DNA of 64,000 nt from Alternaria dauci (GCF_042100115.1 NC_091272.1:5084001-5148000), one strand, 5' to 3'; shown: positions 31,355 to 44,892, numbered from the stretch's first letter. A program made the numbers and translations. Notes: generated by a model not told the origin, from the letters alone.

Positions 31355-33082
31355 ATGGCGGTACCGAAACGCTTCTTGTTGCTCGCATCAGCGGCGTTTA
31401 CCTGGTTTGGTCAGCGGTACGCTCCTGCGGCGACCGTCTCCAACGGCCCAATCAAAAACACATTTGCGACATTTGCGATTGTAATGTTTGTCCGCTTGTT
31501 TTGGAGTATAATCGTCTACCCGCTGTTTTTGAGTCCGCTGAGGAGTTTGCCTACACCACCGGTATGTGAGATTTTTGCAAACGCCGTTCTCTAGTATTAA
31601 TGTTGCTAGGACGGGCATTTTCTGCTTGGACACTACAGACGCATCTTCAAAGACCCGACTGGTGAACCGCAACGAGATTGGATTGATACCGTGCCAAACG
31701 ATGGCGTGTTACTTTATCGCTGGCTGTTTAATGAGCCGCGTATCCTGGTGACGAATCCCAAGGCGATCGGCGAGGTGCTTGTGCACAGAAATTATGAGTT
31801 TGTCAAGCCGTCGAGGTTAAGGAAAGGCCTGGGGAGGTTACTTGGAGTTGGGATTCTGCTGGCTGAGGGCGATGAGCACAAGGTATGTGTATACGCAACC
31901 TCAATATGAACGATGCTAACCTGGACGCGATTGTAGCGCCAACGGAAGCTACTGATGCCTGCCTTCAACTTCAGACACGTCAAGGATCTTTACTCCATTT
32001 TCTGGAGTAAATCGCAAGAGCTTACAGACAAGATCTCTGAGACAATTCAAAGTAGCCCCGACGGATCGTCTGTCATCGAAATTGGCCATTGGGCTTCCCG
32101 CGCAACCCTCGACATCATCGGCGTCGCAGGAATGGGCAAAGACTTTGACGCAATTAGCAACCCTGACAATGAGCTGAACGAAACCTACCGTACGATCTTC
32201 GCTGGCGCTCGCGGTGCTCAGCTCATCCAAGTCTTACTCAACCTACTTCCTCATTGGCTCGCCGTCAACCTTCCCTTGGAGCGCAACGATGTCATCGGTA
32301 ACGCAGTTGAAACCATCAAGAAGGTAGCCCGCGAACTCATTCGCAACAAGCGGGAGAAGATGGAAGCTGGCGAAGCAAAGGGAACGGATATCCTCAGCGT
32401 GGCCATGGAGTCTGGCGGTTTCTCCGACGAAGACCTGGTAAATCAACTCATGACTTTCCTCGCAGCCGGCCATGAAACGACAGCCTCAGCCATGTCATGG
32501 GCTGTATATTGCTTGTGTCAACACCCTGATGTGCAGACACGCTTGCGACATGAGATCCGTTCTGAGTTGCCGGAAGCGCTGAAACCTGGCGGCCAGATTT
32601 CTTCCACCGAGATTGATCGATTGCCGTATCTGAATGCCGTGTTGCAGGAGACTATGCGTGTCTTCCCTCCCGTACCGCTCACCCTCCGCGAAACCGCCCA
32701 CGACACGACCATCCAAGATCACTTCATCCCTGCAGGCACCACTATCGTAATATGCCCCTGGGCTATCAACACCTCCACCCATATGTGGGGTCCAGATGCC
32801 CGCTCCTTCAACCCGGACCGTTGGATGCAGCCTGGTACTGCCAACACGGGTGGTGCGGAGTCAAACTACGCCATCACGACTTTCTTGCACGGACCTAGAA
32901 GTTGCATTGGAAGAGACTTTGCAAAAGCGGAATTTGCATGCTTGGTCGCGAGTCTGGTTGGCAGGTTCGAGATTGAGTTCGAGAAACCAGGGCATGTGGC
33001 GGATATTCAGGGAGGCATCACGGCAAGACCTAAGGGTGGATTGAATGTCAGACTGAGGGATGTTAGTGGCGAGAAGGCGTGA
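31355..33082 (+). CDS. Cytochrome P450 monooxygenase
   Basis: A heme monooxygenase anchored in the ER membrane; the substrate is unknown. Exons 31355-31561, 31610-31882 and 31937-33082 give 541 residues, with 48- and 54-nt GT-AG introns. The N-terminus has a membrane anchor (FAIVMFVRLFWSIIVYPLFL) and a Pro-rich hinge. The I-helix is FLAAGHETTASAMSW near residue 336, the K-helix ETMR near 397, the PERF-type motif is FNPDRW, and the heme loop is FLHGPRSCIGRDFA with the Cys ligand near 483. All key residues are present, so the enzyme should be active. No backbone biosynthetic gene (PKS or NRPS) lies in the window to assign it to a cluster. Confidence 0.95.
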
Positions 33083-35779
33083 ACAGAGAACGCACCATTG
33101 AAGCACCATCACAATGTGAGGCGGTATTGTGGGTTGTGTATCCCTGACTAATGAACGATACGTACGCTCAATGTCGCATCTTTACGTAGCGACGTTAGCC
33201 TTCATGCATCAGGAGGTGATAGTAGCTGCTACACGGCGTACTTCTAGTGCTATCCTCTTGCAAACATCACTGTCATTTCCTGATGATGTCTATGTGGGGT
33301 AGTCGAAGACCTGTACCGATTAGCAAGGGGCATCCTAGACGTTCGTTGCGAGACGAGCCGCCGGTGGGGGGTGGGAGCGCGCGCTATTGGGTATACGCTC
33401 CTAGGCTTTACCCTAGAGTAGCCATCCGTTATAACAAAGATGCAATCTCCGAGTTGTTGCATTATATGCAGAATACTAGAACAGTTTCAACGACGATAGT
33501 TGCAGGTTAGCGCTTCGATGGTTTGGAGCTGTCCGTGGTTTTCGTTGGGCGAAGTCGGCGGCATGCGATCGAGGCAGCATGCCGCTTCTGGGCTGTGATT
33601 GGTCAAGCCCTTGGCGAAGACGGTACCACAATCGCCTGTTCTACAAGGTCTGCATAGGCGTTGACAGGCCTGGGGGCAAAGCAGATCTATGCTTTGTCGC
33701 CGTCGAAATTAGTCTGATCCTGTCCCCCCGGTGCCGCACTTCTCCGTATGTCAGTCTGAACTGCTACTGAAGAATTTTGACAAGCCTAGTCGATGTTGCA
33801 ATCAGACTGGAAAACGAAGAAAATAGCAAGAGACCGTTCCAGGTTGCGTGATTCAGCGGTCTAGCGATTGGCGCGGAACACGTATTGCGTCCGTTCCGAT
33901 ATGCAGACAATATGCGAGAGCGCCGGGGGAAGCAAGATCGACCGAAACGGGTAAAGTCGCTATGCGCAAGGCTTGTAGCAACGACGGAAAGAGCACGATG
34001 GATGAGCGTCAGGGGGTACGTATCGCTGGTACATGCGACTTACGTAGTCGCCCACTACTGAGCTGTAGCGAGATGAGAAAGGTACTGGCCTGCCCAGCAT
34101 ACCCAAATGTGCTGTTCCGCGATGTGATTGGCCTGCCCAGTGCTTTACATGTGTTCCGGCTATGCACACAAATACTGACTGCAGCCCAATACATCCAAAG
34201 TGCGGCTTTTAGATGTGCCTTTTGTCGTATGTCATGTACGAACCATGTCTGATTGACCCTGCTGACAACACGTCGAGTTGGCTTATTGGCCGTCTAGTCG
34301 AATGTATGCCCTCTGGCATTTACCTAACCGCGTCTCTCAACCCAAGGAGGAATGGTACTACACGAGTGACAGCTTGCGATATGTCACGAGCGCTTAAACC
34401 TATTCGCCGTAGTAGGGCTGCGCTCACAGCATACTCAAAGGCTTCGTTGGCCCGCGTTTCCTTTTACTCTTTTGATCTGGACGGCCCCTGCTTTTCTTCA
34501 CACACAACCAAAAGACGTAACAAATCAACAAAGGAGGACGTCGATCCGAACGGATGTTTGCGTGGATGGACCGTGGTGGAGTTGGACCTTCAGGATGTAT
34601 GAAAAGCGATCGGCCGCTATTCAGGCCACTTAGCGTTCGCCACGTAAGTCGACATTTCTGAACTTCCTTCCTGGCTCTTGACACTGGAACAACCTTCTAC
34701 GACCACTGTATAGCTGGGATGGCCTCGAAATCTTCTTTCTCCATCGTAAGGGCGAGGGATAGCAGAGTGCAGCGCACACGAAAAGTATGATGCGATACAA
34801 GGAACACGACAGACCGTTTACGAAAATCGACAACCATCAGATCGACGCAGACATGTTGAACAGGGTATCCGACAGCCCCTCCGTACATTCACCTGAGCAA
34901 CTCACTCTTTCTCGCACCCTCCCCACGATAATCCAAAGCGCACATACCTAGGTACGTCTGCATCATACGAGCTCGAGGTGGAGTGCACGCTGGAGGAGAG
35001 TTTGTCAATCGATACTGGGATGATGTACGGGCTTGCTGTCGCTAAGTGGACAGGTACATTATGAACCTTGTTACAGCGATGCAGGCGATAGCGAAGAAGA
35101 GGATGAAAGAGCACGCAAGATGATGGTGTGTGTGCAGGCCGGCTGACTGACACCATCGGGACAGGGCAAAACTAAGGCCGGGGCTTTATCGGCACCACCC
35201 GTCGACACTATCCGCATGAGACCTAGCGTTGTCACGTGTCTGCCAAGTCGCGAAATTTACCCCGCCAACTGTCCTCCAACACCACAACACCATCGAATCT
35301 GTCTCTTCCGCGCGTTTGATCTCATGATCATCGACATTGCTGCATGTCACCAACGCTTCAATCGAACACCTGATCACCTCTCCTGGAAAGGAGAGAGGCA
35401 TCGAACCTGTTTCCGCCGGACCGTGCGCGATGGACTCTCCACTTCTATTTGCGGTTACGCGACATTCACGGATTGGACAGCTTCAGCCCCCGATCCAAGC
35501 ACAGCGGCTACACCCATCACAATTGAGCACGCAGCCAATCAAGTAAATTCGTAATGTTCATTGCATCATTAAACAAGCAGAAGCTCGGGAATAGAAAGAA
35601 GCGACTGTAAGAGGTGACGCCCGGCCTTTCCTGTTCCGTATGCCATCGCTCAATGCCAGCTCTTCCTGCATCATTCCGCCTCCGGGGACGAAAAATGAAT
35701 GGCCTCAATCTGAAAGAAAACACCAAAGCGTTGTAGATGAAACAGATTCCCAAACGCCCGCACCATGACCGCTGTAACC
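33083..35779. other. Gene-poor region
   Basis: 2.7 kb with only short random-looking frames on both strands. No transposase, LTR or tRNA signal was recognised. Confidence 0.45.
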
Positions 35780-36115
35780 TCAGTGAATTGCCTGCAGTCT
35801 GCGGTTGCGTTCGCAGGATAGCTCATTGATCTCGCTATCCAGGCTGCGAATCATTTCCATCGATTTCTCGATCGAAGCCCCGAACTTGTGCGGCTCCCGC
35901 TGCCACCGCCCGATGCGGTCCACCTCAGCGGCTCGGCGGCGCATCTTGGTGTTGATCTTCTCGCAGAGCTTGCAGTAAGTTCCAGTAGGAACTGTCTGCA
36001 TGATGAGCTTCATACCGCACGTCTCGCCGATCCGATACTCCTTGGCGCAGTGCTGTCGGAAGTGACCCCACTTCCAGTCACCGCAGATGAACCTGTGTTG
36101 GTCGTAGAAGCACAT
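35780..36115 (-). CDS. Small Cys-rich hypothetical protein
   Basis: A 111-residue single-exon protein without a signal peptide. Cys and His residues are spaced in a possible zinc-binding arrangement: HRFICGDWKWGHFRQHC, then ETCGMKL and a CKLCEKINTK pair. The second half is a charged helix (KMRRRAAEVDRIGRWQREP, SMEMIRSLDSEINEL). The composition and codon pattern look coding, and I believe similar short proteins occur in related fungi, but cannot verify it here. It lies alone in the gene-poor region. The function is unknown; a small zinc-binding adaptor is one guess. Confidence 0.6.
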   Translation of the reverse strand: MCFYDQHRFICGDWKWGHFRQHCAKEYRIGETCGMKLIMQTVPTGTYCKLCEKINTKMRRRAAEVDRIGRWQREPHKFGASIEKSMEMIRSLDSEINELSCERNRRLQAIH

Positions 36116-37711
36116 GTTTCAGATTGGAAGAGCTTGGACGTCTGATGTTCGGTAACATGTTAGCCTTACCGACCTACTGCTTGGATACCAGACGTCGAAC
36201 ACTTACCTTTCGCTCCTCGTTCAAACACTGGACCTTTTTGATAGGGCCAGCGACCGCGTTCCTGGGGGTGGGTCAGCTCAGGGGCTACTTCGACCTTGAG
36301 CCTCAAAGACACATACAGAATGGTTGGATAGTAGGAGGCCTTCGACAAAGATGGCCACGGTCTATACCCAAGGGGGAGGTTGCCTGCTGGGTCCGGTGTT
36401 GCAAAAGATGGAAGACTGTCAAAGTCTATGGTCAACGACTGGAAGATGTTGTTGAACTGAATGAGATGGAGCTGATATTCGAGCAGCAGTGTACCGCTAT
36501 TTATCCTTCGAAACGAACTCCTCCCGCCGACCTCGCCGGCCACCCATTCGTACCGAGCTCGCTTCGCTGTCAGGCCATGAATTGATACCATGGCCTATCC
36601 TTTCGTCGACGTGGTAGCACCCCACCGGGCTCCATCCAACGATATCGCTACGATTCACGGATCCCTCTTACTCTGACGCTAGAGTGATGCGGAGACGGGC
36701 TGAAATGATACCCTAGGCCGTGCCGGCGTTTCCAGCTGCAGACAGTTATCACATTTGCTAGGGGATCAACGTGTCGTGGCTTCATGAACCACGTAACCCT
36801 TTGTTCCCGACGCGAAAATCCCGCATGTTCCTTGTCAAACAGTCTTAGTTGGCGCTCGGAGATGTTGTGGTGTGCTGCTTTCGAGCAATCCGGACCTTTC
36901 ATGCCATGGGAGATGGAGCATTCGTAAACCAAAATACGATCACGTGCCGGTTGGTGTATGCCGAGTCACAGTCCGCTTCAAGAATATTTTTTGGGCCCAA
37001 CAAGCGATTGGCCAATGGCTCCCGCTATTGGTACCTCCGTGGAATCAGACGAGGCGATACACGGGCCAACCTTGAGAAATTCTGCGTTCTACGTACTCTA
37101 TCCCGAGCTATGGTCAAGCGTTACAACATTCATTGACCAACGTCTGGAGAGTAAGCAGTGTCGTCGCCCTCGGTTGGGCATCGTTGTCTCTCTACATACT
37201 AGCACGCTATGTGTTCACGGTAATTCGGGCATTTCTCATTTCCTACGCTACATCTCGAGCCCGAATTTTCCGTTTGTGATCAGGCTAACACACTTGTGTA
37301 GCACCATTGAGCTTCACCGATGGTGCTCGGCTGCTTCTTGCGTCCACTAGAGATCCTCATCAGTTCTGCTTGGCTGACACACAACGTGCCGACCTTTCCA
37401 CCACGAACTCGAAACACTGTTGGCCAGTCACCTTATCTCCTCAGGCTGCAGAGCTGCGTCTTAGCTATTGCATCCGGTCATCCAGCATTGCCACCAGGAT
37501 GGAACGCTAGCAACATCCGCATGCATGTTGCATAGCACGGGCTGGCTCCTTCGTTCAGCTGATCTGTATCCCCACTCAACGGCTGGCTTTGCCCGTGGCC
37601 GGTCCGTTGTTAACTGACTAGGCCCTGCACGCTGACAGGCATTACTCTCTTAGATAACAGGATGGCGTGGAGTTAATGCGGAACCTAGGCCGCCATCGCA
37701 TATCGAGGTAA
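36116..37711. other. Gene-poor region
   Basis: Overlapping open frames at 36124-36591 on both strands and a hydrophobic stretch near 37150-37260 (plus) are not supported as genes. A GTAAGC donor at 37150 and a GCTAAC...GTGTAG acceptor near 37300 may be intron remnants. Confidence 0.35.
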
Positions 37712-38581
37712 TCATCTGGACCCCCGGACACATACTAGAACCAGCCAAAGCATGCCCCATCGGAGATCCTCTGACGTGGCGAGCGGTATATGGTTGATCA
37801 AAGGAGAAGCCATATCCCTGGCGTTCGTCTCGCCATCTGTCATAGCTTTTACCAAAATGTCCGCGTTGGCTCGCCTGCCTTTCCACGCATACTCAGCGAG
37901 GAATGCTTGCTCTTGGCCTATGAAACGATCTCCTACTCGAACCGTCATTACCGGTGAGCCCGAAATGATGTATAACAAGACATGGAGTATATGGTTTAGT
38001 CAATGCGGTGGCAATATGATGCAGCCCGCTTTCGTCAATCGCCTCAACCAGTCTGCCTTGTCATCAAATGAGGCAACAATCCCACATTACCGAGCCAATT
38101 GCTACACCTCAGTTAGATTGAGCTGTACGTCCACTATCATTCTCTTCAATTGCGTACTGGGCATCCATGGCATGAGTGCGGCAAAGTGAGCCTACTCCAA
38201 GTGATGCAGAAGGTGAGGTGTCCTTGTGGTGTCATCCGGCCCAACGACGGACTTGCGTCGTGCACGGAACCACACACCAGCCATCACAATAAACATGGCA
38301 ACTGCGGCCACTGCTGCGACCGTAAGTAGCCTCGCAAATAGTTGCGCAATCAATCCATCCGTTGCTGATTCCACCTCTTTTGGGCTTTCCTGACGTTGTG
38401 ATTTGACATTCCATTGCATTGGCACGGAAATATGCCCAGCACTGCGCTCAGCGAGCGCCAGAACTCCTTTCTCACCAAGGCTTGACGTTGGAATTTGCTA
38501 CGCGGCACTCCGCGCATACTTCTCGTCATGTGAGAGCAACGCGATGCTGGGTACGCCGCGAGTACATGGGCTGCAATGGAA
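37712..38581 (-). pseudogene. Possible decayed gene with one membrane segment
   Basis: One minus-strand frame stays protein-like for 290 codons but holds five stops: TAG 38500-38498, TAG 38194-38192, TAG 38104-38102, TAA 38089-38087 and TGA 38002-38000. About 14 would be expected by chance. It begins after an acceptor-like TTATCTAG. It encodes GVPSIALLSHDEKYARSAA, a membrane segment (LLTVAAVAAVAMFIVMAGVW) followed by a positive patch (RARRK), and later VRVGDRFIGQEQAFLAEYAW. It ends near a GTATGT donor. I do not recognise the protein. Point mutation such as RIP would explain stops without frameshifts. The case rests on frame continuity alone. Confidence 0.3.
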
Positions 38582-41500
38582 CTAGATAATAAGGTCGCAC
38601 GCAATTTTGATCCCGAGACGAGTGAGTGCTGTGCTCTTGTGGGCCGGAGCTGCGGTCACCGGCGCCCTTTGTGCATGACAAGGCTAAGCTGCGTGTTTGC
38701 GGATTGGTGGGTGCCGCTCCTTGGTGGGTCAAATCGGTCTGGCCAGACAGGTTACATGTCCCCGCGCAAGAGTGGTATGGTTGGTCAGGACGGATGAGAA
38801 TGTTCACGTATGCCGAGACCTGCGCAGACTGGATGACGAAAGACTGCCTGGAGAATAGGCATACATCACTCCACAAAGTTACACGCCTTAGTCAAGGCAT
38901 GGTCCTTGGTGACCGAGAGGATTCTTGGTGTAACACGATAGATACGGTACGTTGAGCAAGTCAAGCACTTGGATGCGCAAAGAGTGCTCACTGTATTCGA
39001 TCAAAATGTGGAAGGATCGAAGTGGCGGGACCTCAGGCTGAAAGTTCTGCATCGCCTTCGCTTGACCACGGAGACAGCATGTGCGTGACATTGGAAGACT
39101 TCGCTCGAGCACGGAAGGCTGTTGCATGCAACCAACCCCTAGCCGCATATGCACAAATGAGGAGGGATCAGGGGATAAGCTCATGGTCTGGCTGATGCCG
39201 CGAGTACTCCTTGGCTGACCACTATACGAGCAGCCTGTCAGACCGATGATGGTGTGCAGACACTGATCCAGAAACAAAGAAATATACAATTAGCGGAGAT
39301 GTGTTGTTCATGCGAAGGATGCGGAGGAAGTGTGTTTCGCATGAATTTGGCCATCGTAACCGTGTTGGGTCACTGATGTGGCCGAACAACAAAGTGCTGA
39401 TCCGGAAGAACACCAACACACAGTGATTGGGGCTGTCAAAGTCTATTCTGCCGTGCGCATGGCTTCCGTGGGCAAAGCGCCGAGAGTGTCGCACATAGAC
39501 ATACCTAGGTAGCCATCGGTAGACCCAATCCAGCCTCATGACGCAGAAAGAGGGGTATGCTCAGGCAAGCATTCATGTGTTGCTGAGTTTCGGATTGCGG
39601 CAATTACAGCTGGTATGAACATCCAAAAGCGGCTGAACGTTGTACGTACTAGACTTGACACTCTCCAACAGCAATTGGAGACATACAAGCTAAGCATGTG
39701 GGGCGAAAGTGGCCTACGACACCGCACCTTGACCCTCCTTAGTGGCCTGTTTGTATCAGATAACTGGCCATCGGCGCCAGAATGCTCCAGCAATTTCACG
39801 GTCGGAGAGCTATACTATAACAAAGGTGTAAATCGCCGCAATGATCCAATTGGTAGAATCAACTACAATGACAAGGATCTGCCGACACGATCGAGGTGTA
39901 AGGTCCGTTGGTTGCATCGTCCTTAACAACCGAAGGAGCGGTGACGAAACAGTAGCAAAAGGACCGATATGACATGCACGGTAAGCCGAAGCCCACCAGT
40001 GTAAGTGTGGGAAACGACGAAACGAGAACAACAAAGAAGTATCAGCACAGCCAATTGAACAGAAGTGGAAGCACTGTTTGTGCGACAACCCCGTCACGGC
40101 CGTTATCGCGACCCAAGCGCTTGACGAAACCATGGTTCCCTACGCGCCCACAACCATTGACGTAAACGAAAAATAGCAGCGGAGAAGAAAGCGAACAAGC
40201 ACCATCATGCTACAAATAGTTGAGCCATTAGTTCGGAAGAGAGTCCGCACTTGTCAATTGCGTGTGCAGCAGCGTGCGTCATTAGCCTCATGCTCAACAT
40301 CTAAGCGAGCGAAGGAAAATAACCTAGCCCGATTACCGGCCACGGGCATGAGATTGGGTGACGGCGCTACAATATCAGATCCAGAAACCCGAGTGCAAAT
40401 AGAAGTGGCAGTCGCGGGGCTGTTGTAACGTGCAGTTAGTAGGCAGGCGCGAGGCGGAAAAAGTCGGATAACATCTGGGTATCGGTGTACGAAGGAATGC
40501 TGTTGTGAGTCTTGAATCATGTTTACGCAAAGGACCGGTAGCTTCCAGGTTCACCCAGTCTTCACCTGCTGGCGAGCTTGAGAGACTTGATGTGACGTGA
40601 ATAGCCGTTGGCGGGGTTGGAGTCTCTCAGGCGACAGCCCGAAAGGAGGCTGGAAGGCCGAGTGGAGTCAATCTAGAAGCGTGTTCATGTACGATGACGG
40701 ACTGTGGCTGAGGCTTCTGCGATAGTTCTATCCAACGACGAGAGCCCAGCGACTTCAGATTAGTACACAAAGATGGCTGGTCCAGCCACATCAGACAAAG
40801 GCATAGCCTTAGAAAGCTTGAGTATGGTACTCAATAGCAATGTGCTTAGCCTCGTAGCACATCTTGGCTTGTGATGTCTATCACAAGACAAGATGGAAGC
40901 ATTGCTGCATAAACAAGGGCCCGATAGTAATGCCTGCTTGATATGACTGCGCCTATATCTCGAGGCAGGGAATATTTGCGCAGTGAGCGGTGAAGAACAA
41001 CCACGGCTCGTCCGTTCAAAATGAATCGAACATTAGGCATGATGTGTCTTGGCATCGTCCTACTCCGTGCCAAAGCGGTGTTCTCCGATCGACCGCCGAC
41101 ATGCATTTCCTGGCATGCGGACTTCTTGTAGTAAGTCTGGGCCCCCTGAATCGTCCTGAGTAGGTACCAAGACTCAGTCCACATCAATCATCAAGTCCCA
41201 CTTGTGAGAACGAAGCAGTCGCGCAAGTTGTTCATACGACGCGTCAGATCTGGGCGATTCCCGATTCTAACGCGTCTATGATCCCAAGCTTGCTAGCTCG
41301 GCCTTGTACACATCGTGTTATGCATCCTCCATTCCATTGATCAGAAAGTAGAAGGGGTTTTTTCGCGGTCGGCGAACAGTTACGGGAGGCCGTTTCGGAC
41401 GTGGCTGGACGCGTTCTCTTCGTTGTTGTCGGCAGGCGATTGACGCCGTGAGCTTGCCGAGAGGGACCGTCGTGAGAACCGGTCGATGGTGATAGTATCC

Positions 41501-42396
41501 TGCTGTGTTAATAACAGAGACCAGGGCATACAAGCTGCAGTGGTCGTGAAGTGGATCGCATGCGCGTATTAGACAGGGGCGTTTGATGTTGCATTGGCAA
41601 CATGGATGACTAATTATGGGGCTTCATGTCGGCCCGGGAATAAAATCGTCTCCGCCGTCCTCATCATCTGAAACGAAGCTCGATGCGTCCCGCTTCGAGT
41701 CATGCGTGTCGCTCAACAACGTCTTCCTAGTTTGCACGCATATCTGCGTACATCTTGTCTCTCATAATGTATCTGGCTTACTCCAACAGAATCCAATCGT
41801 CATTCCTCTGATGCTTGCGTCCAGCTTAATCCAGCACTAACATCGGAACTACATACTTGTGCGTCCGTTTTAGCCTTTGTGTATGCTGACAGTATCTGCC
41901 ATATATGTAAAGGAAATGGCTCTATGTACATGACCCTGCTTGGCTCAGGTGCATCGTTTTGCAGCAAGTCTTCCGCTTTTTGTGAGCTACACATTCCTGC
42001 TGTTTTCTGGGTCGGCCTTCAACTATACTGGAACTCTGCGGGATTTGCATAGGCTTGTATTCGAAGAATTGAGGTGCAACATCCCTATCTAGTATTGTCC
42101 TCCACTTGCATCCAGCTGGGTATTATGCATCTTCTAATCACTCCAATACTCCAAATTCCCGCAGGATGTCTGGACCATTCCTGTTTTCATTCGTGGGCGC
42201 AGCTTGTGCAGCAAAAATACTCTCGCGGCCATTCAGAATAAATCTTAAATCATGTCTGGATCATTCTGAACAAAAGCTAGATCAAGCTTGGGCTCGCGGC
42301 GTGAAGGTCCGCGATGGACCTTGCTCTCCATATCAAAATCGTTTCCTACATGCAAGCCAATATCTTCGTCATTGCGAGTGTCATTTTGTCTAACAG
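38582..42396. other. Gene-poor region, possible further remnants
   Basis: No intact gene. A minus-strand frame from 40133 to 39222 also has fewer stops than expected and includes a hydrophobic stretch (NWIIAAIYTFVIV), and may be another remnant. No repeats, transposase or tRNA were recognised. Confidence 0.35.
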
Positions 42397-44328
42397 CTAC
42401 AACTCATCATGGGCTTCCTCGACGCTTGCCTGGCATAACCGCCCATTCTTTATCTCCACCAACGCCTCACTTCCTACACACTGACGGCACCAAAGTACGT
42501 TGCGTGGATCAAACTTTCTCTTGATCATTCTTAATCTTTCATAATTGCCACCCCAGAATGCATCCTCCCATTCTGGCTCATAGGCATCTCCTTCGTTGAA
42601 GTACGCACCGGTGTTTGGGCTGAGCCGCCGCAGCGCTTCGGTCTTGTTGTACGTGATATCTGTGTATACAGCATCAATGAGGTTCTGGGACGCAGTGTCA
42701 CCGAAAGGAGATACGACGATGAGGTGCGTAAGGGTGTCGCGCCATGCAGGATTGAGAGAGCTGTGGGTGGGGTAATAAAGTGGCTCGTCGGGTGCCGCGA
42801 TCATGTGGCCGATCAGGAGAGTATTCGCTACCGGACCCTGTAGGTATGTGTGTCAGCTCAATGTCGATTACATGGTACTAAGCTAAGATAGCTTACGTGT
42901 GGCTTCAACGCATCATTACTGGGACCAATCTCGGAGAGGACTGCCGCAGTTTTTTTCGCGTCCGTCAGACTCTCGGCACTGAGTAGCCTCGATCCATAAG
43001 CTGAGCCGCCGTTTGCGACTTGTTCGTTCGTGAAGTTAGCTTTGTGCATCTCCAGGTACGTTTCTGCTTGCGTCATCACAGATCGCCATTCGAGAGCGTC
43101 GGTTTTATCGTGCAAGTACGCTTCGATAGGCTCCATGAGCCGCTTGACCGCTCCATCCTGGGTGTCATAAAGCAAAAATGTCCATGAGAACGATAGAGTG
43201 GGGACCATGGGCGGCCCAGCTACCAAGTAATATCCTTGCATGCCGCCTTCTCTCAGCCTCTGCATCTCCGAGTGCAAGAAGCCTAAGAACTCGTAGAACT
43301 CGGTACCCGTGTTCGACCTTATTGAGCGAACTTGGAACGTGTGCGCGATAGTGCTTGGAGTTGGGAATGCGCGGACGACAACCTCGGTGATAACCCCGAA
43401 TGTACTGCCGCCTCCGCCTCGTATAGCAAAGAACAAGTCTTCGTTGTGACATGGGTTTGCGAGAACTACTTTACCGTCTGGTGTAACAAGCGTAGCCTCA
43501 AGTAAGTTATCGGCACCCATGCCATAACGAGTCGAAAGCGGACCATGACCGCCACCTGTGAGCCATCCAATGAGCCCAACACTGGGGTTAGCGCCGGTCA
43601 CGATGACCATTCCATGTCTCGCGACCACTTCCTGGACATCAATATTTGTGTGACCGGCTGCTGCGCGGACTGCAATCAAAGGCCTCTTGTAGGAACAAGA
43701 TGTGGGTTGGAAGGAAGGAATGTAGTCGATGCCCCGCATGTGGTGCGTCCAGATACTCAAACTGCCGTATCCAGTACTGCGACCTTGGTAAGAGTGGCCT
43801 GTCGCCTTGATAACAAGCCGAATATTCCTTGCGCCCGCCCAGACCAAAGCTTTGCTGACTTGATCTGCGGAGGTTGCATTTACTACATAGGCTGGGTAGT
43901 TACCAATACTACAGCCGTTTTCTCCAGCGTATGGGTTGCCAGTGACGCTAGTGCCGTTGGGAAAGATAGGGTTGCAGGAGTTATTTGCCCAAATTGGATA
44001 GTCAATACTGACAGGGTTCGTAGCGTGATATGACGAGTTGTACCATTGTGAAGCAACAAGAGCGCATGCTTGCTGACTGTATTCCGGCCATGAAGGATAG
44101 CAGACTGCGCCTGGAGGAGTACCACGAATTAGTGCGCCGTGGAGTGTTTTGTTCAGATCGCTCCATTCAATGGTAGAGGGCCAGCAGCTGTCATTTGGTG
44201 TCTATTATCCGTATTAGTAGTTATCTAGATCCGCAGTCATCTCGACTCACACACTTGCACTTCCCATCCGCTGCATCGGTGTAAACAAGAACAGAAATCA
44301 GGCAGGCAAGAAAGACATGTGATCGCAT
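42397..44328 (-). CDS. Secreted FAD-linked oxidase, isoamyl-alcohol-oxidase type
   Basis: A PCMH-type flavoenzyme related to fungal isoamyl alcohol oxidases and to FAD oxidases of biosynthetic clusters; the substrate is unknown. Exons 44328-44251, 44201-42897 and 42837-42397 give 607 residues, with 49- and 59-nt GT-AG introns. A signal peptide (RSHVFLACLISVLVYTDA) is followed by Cys residues and several N-glycosylation sites. The FAD domain shows IKATGHSYQGRSTGYGSLSI, the His being the usual flavin attachment site, then GWLTGGGHGPLSTRYGMGAD and AIRGGGGSTFGVIT. The BBE end shows WGGNYERLRMIKRKFDPRNV. It is complete and likely secreted. It is only distantly related to the oxidase at 5.6-7.3 kb. 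Confidence 0.92.
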
Positions 44329-44892
44329 ATTACCTGTAACTAAATGCGATCGGGACAGTGTATATCTTATGTCAGGTTCTGTGCTCCACGTCCAGGTTTG
44401 ATCAGTCCGCAGACGGCCGGTATTGGATGGATGGGGGTGTATCAGCCCAGACAGTGATGAGTATAACGAGCTTAAATAGCCTGTCTTTATCAGTATGAAC
44501 GCGAGAGGATGTCCGGCAACCCCTCTTGTTATATTAGCCTGACCGTACCTCGAGTGATAAGAAAGTGAGATATGTTAACGACTATCCGCCTGTAGATCTC
44601 TCGACAGCAAGGCAATGAATAGAGAGCAGTGGTATTGAGAGACGAAATCATGAGACGATGGTATCCAGACAATGTGGGACGAACATGATCCATATTATGT
44701 TCCTAGAGCTGTTGTGGCTGACAGGCCAATGTCCGGTGAGGGGCGGACACGTGACAGGCCCCGATTTTGTTGATCCTTCGTCCTCCTAGTCCTTCCAAAA
44801 CGGCTGTGATTGCGAGCAGACAGCTGATATGATGTAAGGGAGATCTTTGGACCTTTGGAGATGTCATCGAGTGTGATGTGAAGGTCTCTCCA
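44329..44892. other. Intergenic, promoter side of the FAD oxidase
   Basis: No gene is seen. Confidence 0.5.

Noticed and set aside
40846..41187. A 113-residue minus frame, briefly considered as a glycosyltransferase remnant
   Set aside because: The resemblance to family-2 glycosyltransferase motifs was too weak and changed frame.
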